Positions 9,672 through 18,374 of a DNA stretch of 64,000 bases are shown here, in pieces. The position numbers and the translations under genes were made by a program. The stretch is taken from assembly GCF_009192765.1 (NCBI RefSeq), contig NZ_VOHQ01000003.1:62001-126000 (forward strand), in the 5' to 3' direction. Position 1 is the stretch's first letter. The number at the start of each line of letters is the position of its first letter. The notes under the pieces are model-generated. The model was not told where the DNA came from. It was given only the letters and a program-made list of their open reading frames with translations, and searched no databases. The DNA is from Agriterribacter humi (GTDB lineage Bacteria; Bacteroidota; Bacteroidia; Chitinophagales; Chitinophagaceae).

Positions 9672-10139
9672 CACATTGTTCACGGCTTCTTTCACCAGTT
9701 CATATTCATAACCTTTTTGCAAGAGGTAATCCTGCAATTTTCTTTTTTTTATAAAAATATTTTTCTCTCCCTTCAATTGCTCCCATTTTTTAGCGCACAA
9801 ATATTGCAGTGTTTTGTGGTAAGCTTCGTCATCAATTTGCGCCATGGCTTTTTTTATACAATAGCTGCTTACCTGCTTTTCTTTCAGTCCCTGCTCTATT
9901 TTCTTTTTTCCCCATTGTTTTATTCGGAACTTGCCTCCTGCAAATTGTATGGCAAAACGTTCCTCGTTCAGGTATCCTTCTTCTATTAATTGCGAAAGCA
10001 ACAGCTCTGCTTCATTTTTGTACAGGCCCAAATCGTATAATTTACCCATAACCTCCTTATGACTCCGCTCCTGGTAAGCGCAGTAGTGCTTTATTTTTGT
10101 GAGCGCCTGTTCTTTGGAAACCTTGCCGCGTGGTATCAT
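9642..10139 (-). CDS. recX: RecX family regulator of RecA
   Basis: Small helical protein that binds RecA filaments and modulates recombination and the SOS response. 165 residues built of three-helix repeats; typical stretches are ALTKIKHYCAYQERSHKEV near the start, YLNEERFAIQFAGGKFRIKQ in the middle (consensus LDExRFA) and YLLQKGYEYELVKEAV at the end. The last nine residues (GKSEGVTGE) are encoded by a heptanucleotide tract and are probably not part of the ancestral protein. It is divergent from dnaN and convergent with nuoN. recA is not in the window. Confidence 0.9.
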   Translation of the reverse strand: MIPRGKVSKEQALTKIKHYCAYQERSHKEVMGKLYDLGLYKNEAELLLSQLIEEGYLNEERFAIQFAGGKFRIKQWGKKKIEQGLKEKQVSSYCIKKAMAQIDDEAYHKTLQYLCAKKWEQLKGEKNIFIKKRKLQDYLLQKGYEYELVKEAVNNVGKSEGVTGE

Positions 10140-10237
10140 ATCAATAAATATAACAGCCTGTTGGCCGGAGCGGAAAGTTAGTGGATTAGTGGTTGATATT
10201 GTTTGAAAAAATAAGGGTAGTTTTATCGGCTTAATTC

Positions 10238-10245
10238 TATATTTG
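10238..10245 (+). promoter_or_regulatory. Candidate -7 box for dnaN
   Basis: tatatttg matches the Bacteroidota -7 consensus TAnnTTTG and ends 25 bases before the dnaN ATG. No TTTG or TTG lies 17-23 bases upstream, so only half of the promoter consensus is supported. Confidence 0.45.
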
Positions 10246-10270
10246 CCATAATCCTAATTTTAAGCGATTT

Positions 10271-11386
10271 ATGAAGTTTATTGTTTCCTCATCCGCATTG
10301 CTAAAGCAGTTACAGCATATTAGCGGCGTTATCAGCGCCAACACCGTGTTGCCTATCCTGGAAGATTTTTTATTTGAAATAGACAAGAGCAAGCTCACCG
10401 TGGTGGCTACCGACCTGGAAACGGTAATGAAAATCCATCTTGAAATTGAAGCCCGCGACAGCGGACGCATATGTATACCAGCAAAGATCCTGATAGATTC
10501 ATTAAAAAATCTTCCTGATCAGCCACTTACTTTTACGATTGATAAGAATTTTGGAGTGGAAATTACAAGCGACAACGGTAAATATAAGGTAATGGGCGAA
10601 AACCCTGACAATTTTCCCAAAGAACCGGCGGCAAAAGATACCAATATGTTTACCATGAGTTCTTCCGCCTTAGTAACCGCCATTAACAAAACGCTTTTCG
10701 CTGTAAGCAACGATGACCTTCGCCCTGCAATGACAGGTGTTTTTTTTGAATTGGATCCCAAAGGAATTACGTTTGTGGCTACCGATGCTCACCGGCTGGT
10801 ACGCTATCGCAAAACGGATGTGAGCTGCCCTCAGAAAGATACTTTTATTGTTCCCAAAAAACCATTGAATCTTTTAAAAAGCGCGCTTCCGGATAATGAG
10901 GATGAGTTAAAAGTATCTTATAACAGTAATCATCTCTTTATTGATCACGGTACCACCGAGCTGGTTTGCCGCCTCATTGATGCCCGCTTTCCCGATTATA
11001 AAGTAGTGATTCCCGCAGAAAACCCGTATAAAATGACAGTAAGCCGTTCCGATTTTCAAAACGCACTCCGTCGGGTGAGCGTGTTCAGCAACAAAAGCAC
11101 CAACCAGGTAGCGCTCAGCATTACAGGCGCGGAATTGCAATTAGCAGCCCAGGATATTGATTTTAGCTTTGAAGGTAATGAAAGAATGAACTGCCGCTAC
11201 GAGGGAGAAGATATACAGATTGCCTTTAATGCTAAATTTTTAATAGAACTCCTTAATGCCACTGATAGTAGTGAAGTGGTAATGGAATTGTCAACACCTA
11301 CAAAAGCCGGTATTCTGACCCCTGTAGAAAAAGAGGAGAATGAGGAACTGCTGATGCTGGCTATGCCCCTGATGCTGAATCAATAG
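10271..11386 (+). CDS. dnaN: DNA polymerase III sliding clamp (beta subunit)
   Basis: Ring-shaped processivity factor that tethers DNA polymerase III to DNA and is a docking site for repair proteins. 371 residues, the usual length, with three similar clamp domains of about 120 residues. Typical motifs: SGVISANTVLPILEDFL near residues 19-35, DLRPAMTGVFFEL and FVATDAHRLVRYRK in the middle domain, and the C-terminal LMLAMPLMLNQ, the conserved terminus (usually LxMPMRL) flanking the peptide-binding pocket. dnaA is not adjacent, as is common in this phylum. Confidence 0.97.
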   Translation: MKFIVSSSALLKQLQHISGVISANTVLPILEDFLFEIDKSKLTVVATDLETVMKIHLEIEARDSGRICIPAKILIDSLKNLPDQPLTFTIDKNFGVEITSDNGKYKVMGENPDNFPKEPAAKDTNMFTMSSSALVTAINKTLFAVSNDDLRPAMTGVFFELDPKGITFVATDAHRLVRYRKTDVSCPQKDTFIVPKKPLNLLKSALPDNEDELKVSYNSNHLFIDHGTTELVCRLIDARFPDYKVVIPAENPYKMTVSRSDFQNALRRVSVFSNKSTNQVALSITGAELQLAAQDIDFSFEGNERMNCRYEGEDIQIAFNAKFLIELLNATDSSEVVMELSTPTKAGILTPVEKEENEELLMLAMPLMLNQ

Positions 11387-11406
11387 CATTTTTAACTTTA
11401 CGGCTT

Positions 11407-11835
11407 ATGAACTTCATTACGGTAAGAAGTTTTGATAATTATATTGACGCCAATATAATACTCGGGAAATTACAAAATGAAGGCATTACCTGTTTTTTGC
11501 GCGATGAATACACCGTAACCATTGATCCGATATTAACCAATGCCGTTGGTGGTATAAAGCTAACCGTTCCGGAATCCGATGCCCAAAAAGCTGTTGATTT
11601 ACTGCTGCTGTTCGATAAAGAAAAAAGAAAACATCTCGAATGCCCCAACTGTCATTCACATAATGTAGAATACATCAGTAACCCGCAAAAATCGGGCAAC
11701 TGGTTAAGCGCTGTTATTGGTTTTCTTTTTGGAAGTTATGCTATAAGCATTAAAAAAGTATATCACTGCTTTGTATGCGGTTTTGAGTTTGATGAATTAC
11801 CCGATGCCTCTTCTCCTGATTTTTCTCCCAATTGA
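11407..11835 (+). CDS. DUF2007 domain protein with zinc ribbon
   Basis: 142 residues. Residues 1-70 match the DUF2007 pattern (putative signal-transducing domain): a ferredoxin-like fold with YIDANIILGKLQNEGI and GGIKLTVPESDAQKAVDLL. The second half has paired cysteines, CPNCHSH near 78 and YHCFVCGFEFDE near 120, separated by a short hydrophobic stretch, which together could bind one zinc ion. Starts 20 bp after dnaN and may be cotranscribed. The function of the family is not established; a partner cannot be deduced from the neighbours. Confidence 0.85.
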   Translation: MNFITVRSFDNYIDANIILGKLQNEGITCFLRDEYTVTIDPILTNAVGGIKLTVPESDAQKAVDLLLLFDKEKRKHLECPNCHSHNVEYISNPQKSGNWLSAVIGFLFGSYAISIKKVYHCFVCGFEFDELPDASSPDFSPN

Positions 11836-11877
11836 CCTCAAAAAAAATCTTCGTAACTTTTCTGTATAATTTGCTGT

Positions 11878-12696
11878 ATGAATGATTTTCTCCAATACTG
11901 GGAGCATATACCCAGCGCTCACCGGGTGCTCATATTGATGGGAGGAATGATAATTTTTTGGCTGATCGAAGGCTATTATCCTTTATTCAGCTTTTCATTT
12001 AAAAGATACCGGCACGCGGGGGTTAACCTTGTTTTTTTAGCCTGCACACTGGTGCTTAATATCATCTTTGGCTATACTACCATTATAGTATGCAATTGGG
12101 TAACAGCACATCAGTTTGGTTTGCTGTATTTATTTGATATGCCGGTATGGATAAAAATAATTATTGCGCTTTTCTTTCTCGATTTTTTTGGACAGTATGC
12201 CCCTCATTACCTGATGCATAAAATTAAATGGATGTGGAAATTTCATATGATACATCACAGTGATACCAAGGTAGATGTAACCACTGGTACGCGCCATCAT
12301 CCGGGCGAGTGGCTGTTCCGCGAAGCTTCAACTGTTATAGGGGTATTGGTGCTGGGCGTTCCTGTTGGCTATTATTTTCTGTACCGCAGTGTAGCAGGTT
12401 TTTTTACGCATTTTACCCATGCCAATATAAGGGTGCCACTATGGTTGGATAAACCGTTTAGCTGGATATTTGTTTCCCCCAATATGCATAAGGTCCATCA
12501 TCATTTTAAACGGCCATATACCGATACCAATTTCGCCAATATCTTTTCACTGTGGGACAGGCTGTTTGATACATTTGCTTATGAAGATCCCCGGAACCTT
12601 ACGTACGGATTAGATGTACTGGAGGGCAGGGATGACGAGAATATCGGCTATCAGTTCAGAATACCATTTGACAAAACCATAAAGACGGATTATTAA
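11878..12696 (+). CDS. Fatty acid hydroxylase/sterol desaturase family membrane protein
   Basis: Integral membrane di-iron oxygenase. 272 residues with four or five hydrophobic segments and the histidine clusters of the superfamily: HYLMH (110-114), HMIHH (123-127), RHH (139-141) and HKVHH (204-208). Members hydroxylate or desaturate lipids, sterols or carotenoids; the substrate cannot be read from the sequence. No carotenoid or sterol genes are adjacent (idi lies 50 kb away), so the function stays general. Start ATG 11878. Confidence 0.9.
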   Translation: MNDFLQYWEHIPSAHRVLILMGGMIIFWLIEGYYPLFSFSFKRYRHAGVNLVFLACTLVLNIIFGYTTIIVCNWVTAHQFGLLYLFDMPVWIKIIIALFFLDFFGQYAPHYLMHKIKWMWKFHMIHHSDTKVDVTTGTRHHPGEWLFREASTVIGVLVLGVPVGYYFLYRSVAGFFTHFTHANIRVPLWLDKPFSWIFVSPNMHKVHHHFKRPYTDTNFANIFSLWDRLFDTFAYEDPRNLTYGLDVLEGRDDENIGYQFRIPFDKTIKTDY

Positions 12697-12705
12697 TGAT
12701 CACCC

Positions 12706-12713
12706 TATCTTTG
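12706..12713 (+). promoter_or_regulatory. Candidate -7 box for kdsB
   Basis: tatctttg matches TAnnTTTG and ends 14 bases before the kdsB ATG, which would give a very short leader. No -33 TTG at the expected spacing. Confidence 0.4.
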
Positions 12714-12727
12714 AAAAAAAATTACTC

Positions 12728-13444
12728 ATGAAGATCGTTGCCATGATTCCTGCCCGGTATGCCGCTTCCCGCTTCCCGGGTAAGCTGATGCAAATGCTGG
12801 GCGATAAAAGTGTTATACGGCACACGCACGATAATACGGTTGCCACGGGTTTATTTGATGAAGTATGGGTAATAACAGACAGCGACATTATTTATGATGA
12901 AATAACAATGCATGGCGGTAATGCGCTCATGAGCATAAAAGAACATGAATGTGGCAGCGACCGTATTGCAGAAGCCGCTGCACAAATGGATATTGATATT
13001 ATTGTGAATGTGCAGGGAGATACGCCATTTGTTAAACGTAAGCCATTGCAGCAGCTCATTGAATTATTTAAAGATAAAACGGTGGAGGTGGCTTCAATGA
13101 TGCGCCCGCTTATGGAAAAAGAATTGATTGAAAATCCCCATATCGTAAAAGTAGTTACCGATCTTAATATGAACTCCCTGCTGTTCAGCAGGAATGTCAT
13201 TCCTTATCCGCGCAACGAATCCATTGCTATTGTACATTATGAACATATAGGTATATATGCTTTTACGAAACAGGCATTACTGAAATTTACAAACTGGCCC
13301 GTTACACCACTCGAAGATGCCGAGAAAATAGAATGTCTGAGGTTCCTCGAATACGGCATCCCCCTGCGTATGACCATTGTAGATTATAAAGGCGTTGGTA
13401 TTGATACGCCCGAAGACCTGAAAAGAGCCGTGAAATTATTATAA
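12728..13444 (+). CDS. kdsB: 3-deoxy-manno-octulosonate cytidylyltransferase (CMP-KDO synthetase)
   Basis: Activates KDO with CTP to CMP-KDO for the inner core of lipopolysaccharide; cytoplasmic. 238 residues, typical length. The nucleotide-binding start IPARYAASRFPGKLM (7-21), the NVQGDTPF metal-binding loop (usually NVQGDEP), HIGIYAFTKQALLKF and EDAEKIECLRFLEYGIPL are all family signatures. The change of Glu to Thr in NVQGDTP is a small departure next to the metal-binding Asp. It shows that the organism makes KDO-containing lipopolysaccharide. Confidence 0.95.
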   Translation: MKIVAMIPARYAASRFPGKLMQMLGDKSVIRHTHDNTVATGLFDEVWVITDSDIIYDEITMHGGNALMSIKEHECGSDRIAEAAAQMDIDIIVNVQGDTPFVKRKPLQQLIELFKDKTVEVASMMRPLMEKELIENPHIVKVVTDLNMNSLLFSRNVIPYPRNESIAIVHYEHIGIYAFTKQALLKFTNWPVTPLEDAEKIECLRFLEYGIPLRMTIVDYKGVGIDTPEDLKRAVKLL

Positions 13445-13501
13445 TTCCCGGCCGCTCTTTTTCTAAATACATAATTTTTTTTAGGCATTAATAAAACGGC
13501 T

Positions 13502-13828
13502 ATGAACTGGGTGTTATTAATTATTGCAGGTTTGTTTGAAGTTGGCTTTGCATCATGTTTGGGTAAAGCAAAGGAATCAACCGGCAGCACAGCTAATTTA
13601 TGGTATGCCGGTTTTTTTGTATGCCTCGCCATTAGTATGTATTTGCTGGTTAAGGCAACGCAGACATTACCTATTGGTACAGCTTATGCGGTATGGACAG
13701 GCATAGGCGCTGTAGGAACGGCTTTGGTTGGTATTTTTGTATTTAAGGATCCTGCTGATTTTTGGCGTGTTTTCTTTATAGCTACGCTTATCGGTTCCAT
13801 CATCGGGCTAAAAGCCGTTTCGCATTAA
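13502..13828 (+). CDS. sugE: Small multidrug resistance family exporter (SugE/Gdx-like)
   Basis: Four-helix inner-membrane exporter that works as an antiparallel dimer. 108 residues; the essential membrane glutamate is Glu13 (AGLFEVGFA). LPIGTAYAVWTGIGAVGTA is characteristic of the SugE/Gdx branch, known to export guanidinium, rather than the EmrE/Qac branch. However, the tryptophan usually following EV is Phe here, so the substrate is uncertain. No guanidine riboswitch-like structure is evident in the 57-bp upstream gap. Its last 21 bases overlap the convergent glycosyltransferase gene. Confidence 0.88.
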   Translation: MNWVLLIIAGLFEVGFASCLGKAKESTGSTANLWYAGFFVCLAISMYLLVKATQTLPIGTAYAVWTGIGAVGTALVGIFVFKDPADFWRVFFIATLIGSIIGLKAVSH

Positions 13829-14920
13829 CTTCAGTTTTTGTATGAGCTGGTCAATATGCATTTTATAACCGGAAAGCGAAGGTTGAAATGCAGTAAAACG
13901 GAAAGGGAACTGCGTTGCTTCCTGAAGGCTTTGTTGTAACGAAAATGAAACTTCGGCGCTGGTATAAAAAATTTTATTTTGGTGAAGCCATTGCGCAAGA
14001 TACTCCTGTTCCGGCTGCCCCGGTGTGGGCACCAGTATGGCCTTGTGTTCCAGTTGTACCAGGTCCATAACCGAAGTATACCCGCTGCGGCAGATTACCC
14101 ATTCAGATTGTTGTATGGCAGTATTTAATTCATCCGAAGAAAGAAAATCAGCTACTTCCGCGCTGGTTGCAGTGTTTAAAGGATTGCTACCATCCACCAA
14201 TCCCCTAACCAGTAAAACTTTTCCTTTATACGTTTCCAGTTCGTTTAAAAGTAGCCGTTCAAATATTGTACGCCGCGGTTCGGGGCCCGACAATGCGATC
14301 AGCAGATCATATTTTTTACTTTCCTCCTTTCTTTTAAATCTCGACAAAGCGCCTATATATTTTGTATGAGGAGGCAATACAGAAGGATGCGATAGCTTAC
14401 CGGCCAAATTCTGCTGTCCTTCAAAATCAGGTATCCAGCATTCATCAAAATTTTTGATATACCTGTAGTTGATCCTTTGAAGTAATCTATCCGCCAGGCT
14501 CCCCATTCCTGTTTTAATGTTCAACTGGTGGGTAATAAAAACAGATACCGCTTGATTTGAATAAAGTCCGTAACGGTTATCGCTTATTATCACATCAAAG
14601 TGATGATCCTCCATTGCTTTTTTTAACCAATTGTGCTCCTGTTTTATGGAAGCTCTTATTTTAGGAATTTGCCTGGCTATAGTCCATCTGAAATTGCTTT
14701 TTGTGTTATGATAAAAAACCTCATATCCTTTTAATGGCAAAAAAGGCAATTGGGGAAACTGCTTACGAAGGAGCTGTAAACCGCTTCCCCCGGCTGCAAG
14801 CCATACGGAGCAATTCCGGCTAACCAGTTCATTTATAACGGGAATGCAGCGTGTGGCATGCCCGAATCCCCAGTCTAAAGGCGCTACTAATATTTTGGGG
14901 AAATGCATACCAGGTTTCAA
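13808..14920 (-). CDS. MurG-like glycosyltransferase (GT28-type fold)
   Basis: 370-residue cytosolic protein with the glycine-rich nucleotide-sugar start LDWGFGHATRCIPVINEL (residues 14-31), reminiscent of the GT-B loop in MurG, and a C-terminal acceptor region with WVICRSGYTSVMDLVQLEHKA and VPTPGQPEQEYLAQWL, the usual UDP-sugar site. The sugar and acceptor are not deducible. MurG itself is excluded by the missing dcw neighbours and differing motifs. The start could be Met1 or Met5 (14908). Its 3' end overlaps the convergent SMR gene by 21 bases. Confidence 0.85.
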   Translation of the reverse strand: MKPGMHFPKILVAPLDWGFGHATRCIPVINELVSRNCSVWLAAGGSGLQLLRKQFPQLPFLPLKGYEVFYHNTKSNFRWTIARQIPKIRASIKQEHNWLKKAMEDHHFDVIISDNRYGLYSNQAVSVFITHQLNIKTGMGSLADRLLQRINYRYIKNFDECWIPDFEGQQNLAGKLSHPSVLPPHTKYIGALSRFKRKEESKKYDLLIALSGPEPRRTIFERLLLNELETYKGKVLLVRGLVDGSNPLNTATSAEVADFLSSDELNTAIQQSEWVICRSGYTSVMDLVQLEHKAILVPTPGQPEQEYLAQWLHQNKIFYTSAEVSFSLQQSLQEATQFPFRFTAFQPSLSGYKMHIDQLIQKLKLMRNGF

Positions 14921-15025
14921 ATTATAATGAGTAATATTGTTAATGCTTTTAAAAAGCGATTTGCCATAACAATAATTTAAAGATAATTTAGTTTAAATTT
15001 ACGCCACACAGCAATCCGGAAAATA

Positions 15026-15160
15026 ATGAAGAAAAGGAGTTATAAGATTTTTTTAGTGTTGTTTCTGCTGATAGCAGTTATGACTGCAGGCTGCGGTGTT
15101 TTTAAAGGAGGGCAGAAAGGGTGTGGTTGTCCCAGTAAAAAGGGAATGGTAGGTTATTAA
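15026..15160 (+). CDS. Small lipoprotein with C-terminal CGCP motif
   Basis: 44 residues: a basic start MKKRSYK, a hydrophobic core and a lipobox MTAGC with the acylated cysteine at 23, then GVFKGGQKGCGCPSKKG and a short end MVGY. This is a clean type II signal peptide followed by a mature peptide of 22 residues with a CxCP motif that could bind a metal or form a disulfide. It lies in a divergent position to the glycosyltransferase. I do not know a function; small CGCP lipoproteins of this kind seem to recur in Bacteroidota, but I cannot confirm that here. Confidence 0.7.
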   Translation: MKKRSYKIFLVLFLLIAVMTAGCGVFKGGQKGCGCPSKKGMVGY

Positions 15161-15200
15161 CAAAACGAGTACACTATCCCATAATTGAAATCCCATAGTT

Positions 15201-15449
15201 ATGAAAACATCCAATCGAGATCTGCTTGTATTACTGAAAGACGAATCTATGGATAACCAGGCCATAGAACATGAGGTGGAGCTGTTAAATGAAATACTTT
15301 TTCATGTAGAATCCACTGATACGTTTTGCAGGGCAAATGAAATCGTTGACATGAATAAATACAAGGTGCTTCATGACCAGAAATGTTTGGTGCAGTTGAT
15401 GTACCAAAGCGAATTAAAGCCCTTTATATTCCTTTGCAATAAGAACTGA
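15201..15449 (+). CDS. Small soluble protein of unknown function
   Basis: 82 residues starting at ATG 15201, 40 bp after the small lipoprotein. Acidic N-terminal half (DESMDNQAIEHEVELLNEIL) predicted helical, then a mixed segment with two cysteines (TFCRANEI and DQKCLVQLMY) and a basic end. No recognised domain, signal peptide or membrane segment. Codon use fits the neighbours and the opposite-strand frame has no better protein, so I consider it probably real. Confidence 0.5.
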   Translation: MKTSNRDLLVLLKDESMDNQAIEHEVELLNEILFHVESTDTFCRANEIVDMNKYKVLHDQKCLVQLMYQSELKPFIFLCNKN

Positions 15450-15558
15450 TAAAGGAGTTTAACCGTCTTGTTATATAATTTGCAATGCATAAGCCGTTGG
15501 TAACAGGTTTGCGTTTATCCGTTATGTTTTCTTACACCAATCACCGGGGTTTATCTTT

Positions 15559-15933
15559 TTATTTTCCTTCCATCTTATCACAATAATCAAGAGACCCTAA
15601 TCTTACACGAAGTGGAATTTTTGCAGCTTTTTCAATCTGCCATTCTTTTTTACAGAAAAAGCCTAAGCAGGAACTGTAATAGCTTGCGGGCAATTGGCCG
15701 GGCGGCACTATACCAGCAGGCTGCAAACGCAGTATACTGCGAACCATCTTTATACTATCCCTATACAATGGCTGGTGCTGAAACCCGTCATCATGATTTC
15801 GTGTATAACGATTGTAAGCTATAGCCGGATTTTTTGATATGCTACCGGCATCATATGTTTGTGCCTGGCTTTGATTAATGAACAGGCAGAATGATAAAAA
15901 AGCCGCCAGGGCAAGGTAAAATATCCGTTTCAT
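15559..15933 (-). CDS. Secreted protein of unknown function
   Basis: 124 residues from ATG at 15933: [15 protein letters not shown] and following residues form a signal peptide ending near QSQA-QTYD. The mature part has no known domain but a striking conserved-looking end: [14 protein letters not shown] followed by [19 protein letters not shown], with three cysteines. I associate this RLGS...LEGK ending with an uncharacterised Bacteroidota family, from memory only. A longer frame to 16098 lacks a plausible start and covers the sigma factor promoter, so the short form is chosen. Confidence 0.75.
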   Translation of the reverse strand: MKRIFYLALAAFLSFCLFINQSQAQTYDAGSISKNPAIAYNRYTRNHDDGFQHQPLYRDSIKMVRSILRLQPAGIVPPGQLPASYYSSCLGFFCKKEWQIEKAAKIPLRVRLGSLDYCDKMEGK

Positions 15934-16033
15934 TGTCATTTCTTTTACGCTATAAAGGTATGGGATATTACCGGGCAGGCTGTTTTGCTTGCAGAATGCA
16001 TTTAATATTCTCTGTTCCCGTACTTGTAACAAT

Positions 16034-16061
16034 TTTGCTATTGCTTCGACAAATATATTTG
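16034..16061 (+). promoter_or_regulatory. Candidate promoter of the ECF sigma gene
   Basis: tttg (16034-16037) and tatatttg (16054-16061), spaced by 16 bases, resemble the Bacteroidota -33/-7 pair. The start codon TTG at 16078 would be about 10 bases from the predicted transcription start. Confidence 0.45.
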
Positions 16062-16077
16062 CAGGTATAATAACAGC

Positions 16078-16578
16078 TTGGCTACAAATCACATACAAGA
16101 ACAGTTCCTGGAACTAGTAAAGGAAAATAATGGCATCATACATAAGGTATGTCACCTGTATTGCCATTCGGCCCAGGACAGGCAGGATCTTTTTCAGGAG
16201 ATTTTAATGCAACTCTGGAAGGCTTTCCCAAAATTCAGGAATGAATCAAAGATCAGCACATGGATGTATCGTATTGCATTAAATACCGCTATCTCAGACT
16301 TTCGCAAGCAGCAGCGAAGGATCAGTACAGTTAACAATGCATTACACGAAAGTGCGGGTTTGTATGATCATAATCATATCGAACAAAAAGAAAGACTGGT
16401 AGTGCTGCAGCAGGCTGTTAACCGCTTGTCTGATATTGAAAAGGCTTTAATGATGTTATACCTGGAAGAAAAGAATTACCAGGAAATGGAAGAAGTATTG
16501 GGAATTAACCAGGCAAACCTGCGGGTTAAGATGAATCGTATTAAAGAAAAGCTGCGCAGGCAGGTTGGGCAGGTGTAA
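16078..16578 (+). CDS. ECF RNA polymerase sigma factor
   Basis: Alternative sigma-70 family factor of the extracytoplasmic-function type. 166 residues: region 2 with [17 protein letters not shown] and [16 protein letters not shown] (-10 recognition, about 35-85), region 4 with [19 protein letters not shown] and an HTH ending [10 protein letters not shown] (about 115-162). No ATG exists near the N-terminus; TTG 16078 is the best start. The next gene, 37 bp downstream, encodes a membrane protein that may be its anti-sigma factor. Targets are unknown. Confidence 0.9.
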   Translation: MATNHIQEQFLELVKENNGIIHKVCHLYCHSAQDRQDLFQEILMQLWKAFPKFRNESKISTWMYRIALNTAISDFRKQQRRISTVNNALHESAGLYDHNHIEQKERLVVLQQAVNRLSDIEKALMMLYLEEKNYQEMEEVLGINQANLRVKMNRIKEKLRRQVGQV

Positions 16579-16615
16579 ACAACTCAGTTTATCGGGTACA
16601 TTAATAATATAAGCC

Positions 16616-17239
16616 ATGGAGTTAGAATATTTAAAAGAAGTATGGAAAGAGGCGGCAAACCAAAAAGAGATTATTGTCATGGGCAGGGAGCAGGTATTAG
16701 AAATACCGGACATTCGCTCCCAAAGCCTTGTTTCAAGAATGAGACGCAATCTTTTTTATGAATTGCTTATTGTTTTGGCTTGTGTTACGGCAATAGCCGC
16801 CTTCTACTTTATTTCATTTGGCGGTGCACTTAAAGAAGTAAGCTGGGCCTATATATTACTGGCTGTGGGTTTTATAAGTTACTATTATAAAAAAAATAAA
16901 TTACTTAAAGCCATGGAATGCCCTGCATGCAGGGTAAAATCTAATCTTCAGCTTCAACTGGTAACACTGGAAAAATATGTGCGGCTTTATTTAATTGCAG
17001 GTACGGCTATGGCTCCGGTTGTGATGCTTTTCTTTTATGTTCTTTTTTATTATAAACACATTATTCTTTTTCCTGCTGTGCATGCTGAAAAGGGGGCTAT
17101 TGGATTTACTTTGTTATATCTGTTGTTTACCAGTATTTTTACCATCATTTTTTATTTTCTAAACAGGTGGTATATAAACCGCCTTTACGGCAGGCATATA
17201 CAAAAATTAAAAAGCCTGTTGCAGGAAATGGAAGAATAA
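16616..17239 (+). CDS. Four-helix membrane protein, possible anti-sigma partner
   Basis: 207 residues. A soluble N-terminus of about 45 residues (MELEYLKEVWKEAANQKE) precedes four predicted membrane segments near 48-68, 76-92, 120-142 and 155-180, and a basic C-terminus. A paired cysteine CPAC sits between helices 2 and 3. No anti-sigma domain is recognisable, but soluble N-terminus plus membrane anchor directly downstream of an ECF sigma factor is the usual arrangement of such partners. That role is inference from position only. Confidence 0.75.
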   Translation: MELEYLKEVWKEAANQKEIIVMGREQVLEIPDIRSQSLVSRMRRNLFYELLIVLACVTAIAAFYFISFGGALKEVSWAYILLAVGFISYYYKKNKLLKAMECPACRVKSNLQLQLVTLEKYVRLYLIAGTAMAPVVMLFFYVLFYYKHIILFPAVHAEKGAIGFTLLYLLFTSIFTIIFYFLNRWYINRLYGRHIQKLKSLLQEMEE

Positions 17240-17272
17240 TTTTTATTACCGGCATTAAAGAATTGAATTGTA

Positions 17273-18148
17273 ATGCAAAAACTCCCTGTTTTATTTACTG
17301 CTTTTTTGATACAACATTTTTGTGCCCCCGCAGTTACTGCTCAAACAACCGGAAATAATGCGCTGCTATGGGAGATTTCAGGAAATGACCTCGGCAGTGC
17401 ATCTTATTTGTATGGTACCATGCATATGATTTGTGCTGAGGATTTTATAATAGGTGAACAATTAAAGGAAAAGTTTAAAGCCTCACAAAAAGTTTACCTC
17501 GAAGTGGATATGGATGATCCTGCCATGAATATGAAAATGATGCAGCTTTCCATGTTGCAGGGAAAAAAACTCAGCGACATTTTTAGTGACAGTGATTATC
17601 ATAAACTGAATATTTTCTTTCGCGATACCATTGGTATGCCACTTACCTTACTGAATACGATGAAGCCCTTTATATTGTTCAGTATTCTTACTCAAAAAAG
17701 TCTTCCCTGTTCCGAACAGGAATCGTATGAACTTAGATTTATTGAAATGGCGAAAGCACAAAGCAAAGAAGTGTTGGGACTGGAAACCATTGAAGAGCAA
17801 ATGAAAATATTTGACGATATGCCTGACAGCCTTCAGGTGCAGATGGTAATGCGGTTTGTGGATGAATTTCAGGTGCAGAAAAAGGAATTTGCAAAAATGG
17901 CCGCCGCTTATAAGCAAGAGGATCTGGATGCTATATACCAGCATATCATGTCTTCTCCGGATATTGCCGGATCGGAAGAAGTACTTTTATTTAACCGTAA
18001 TAAAAGATGGATACCCATTATGGAAAAAGCCATGCAAAAAGAAAAAGTATTTTTTGCGGTAGGCGCCGGGCATCTCGGAGGACCGGAAGGCGTAATAAAC
18101 CTGTTGCGGGAAGAAGGATATACGGTTAAAGGAATAAGGGAGCGGTAA
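17273..18148 (+). CDS. TraB/GumN family protein
   Basis: 291 residues with an N-terminal signal sequence (cleavage near VTAQ-TTG). The TraB/GumN fold is indicated by the first motif YLYGTMHMICAEDF (GTxH, around residue 48) and the last motif FFAVGAGHLGGPEGVINLL (GxxH) near 260. Family members are related to the Tiki metalloprotease superfamily, with the two histidines as possible metal ligands; bacterial function is not established. Follows the sigma/membrane pair by 33 bp, so all three may form one operon. Confidence 0.85.
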   Translation: MQKLPVLFTAFLIQHFCAPAVTAQTTGNNALLWEISGNDLGSASYLYGTMHMICAEDFIIGEQLKEKFKASQKVYLEVDMDDPAMNMKMMQLSMLQGKKLSDIFSDSDYHKLNIFFRDTIGMPLTLLNTMKPFILFSILTQKSLPCSEQESYELRFIEMAKAQSKEVLGLETIEEQMKIFDDMPDSLQVQMVMRFVDEFQVQKKEFAKMAAAYKQEDLDAIYQHIMSSPDIAGSEEVLLFNRNKRWIPIMEKAMQKEKVFFAVGAGHLGGPEGVINLLREEGYTVKGIRER

Positions 18149-18205
18149 TACAAAACACCAAAAAGCAAATCACAAGAACCAAATTATATTAAAGATGGTT
18201 CGTTC

Positions 18206-18246
18206 CTGTCAATGACAGCCGAAATCCGAAGGAGACTGTCAATCAC
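18206..18246. repeat. Short direct repeat in TraB/TlpA gap
   Basis: ctgtcaatgac (18206-18216) and ctgtcaatcac (18236-18246) are 10/11 identical and 30 bases apart, in a gap with no gene. Meaning unknown. Confidence 0.4.
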
Positions 18247-18305
18247 CTATGAACAGGAGGATAAAAGAAAAAAGGAGTATCCAGCTGTCATTAGTAATGA
18301 TTCAA

Positions 18306-18363
18306 CTGATAGTTGACGGCTGATACCTGATAGCCGCAAATCCCGAATCCTGCAACTTGTAAC
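18306..18363 (+). repeat. Heptanucleotide tandem tract, TraB/TlpA convergent gap
   Basis: ctgatag, ttgacgg, ctgatac, ctgatag, ccgcaaa, tcccgaa in register (18306-18347), then after a 2-nt shift ctgcaac and ttgtaac (18350-18363). It joins two unit families found separately elsewhere (35065 and 41633). Confidence 0.8.
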
Positions 18364-18374
18364 ATCTCATAAAC

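Noticed and set aside
15934-16098. N-terminal extension of the secreted unknown protein
   Set aside because: It precedes a good signal peptide and overlaps the sigma factor's start and promoter.
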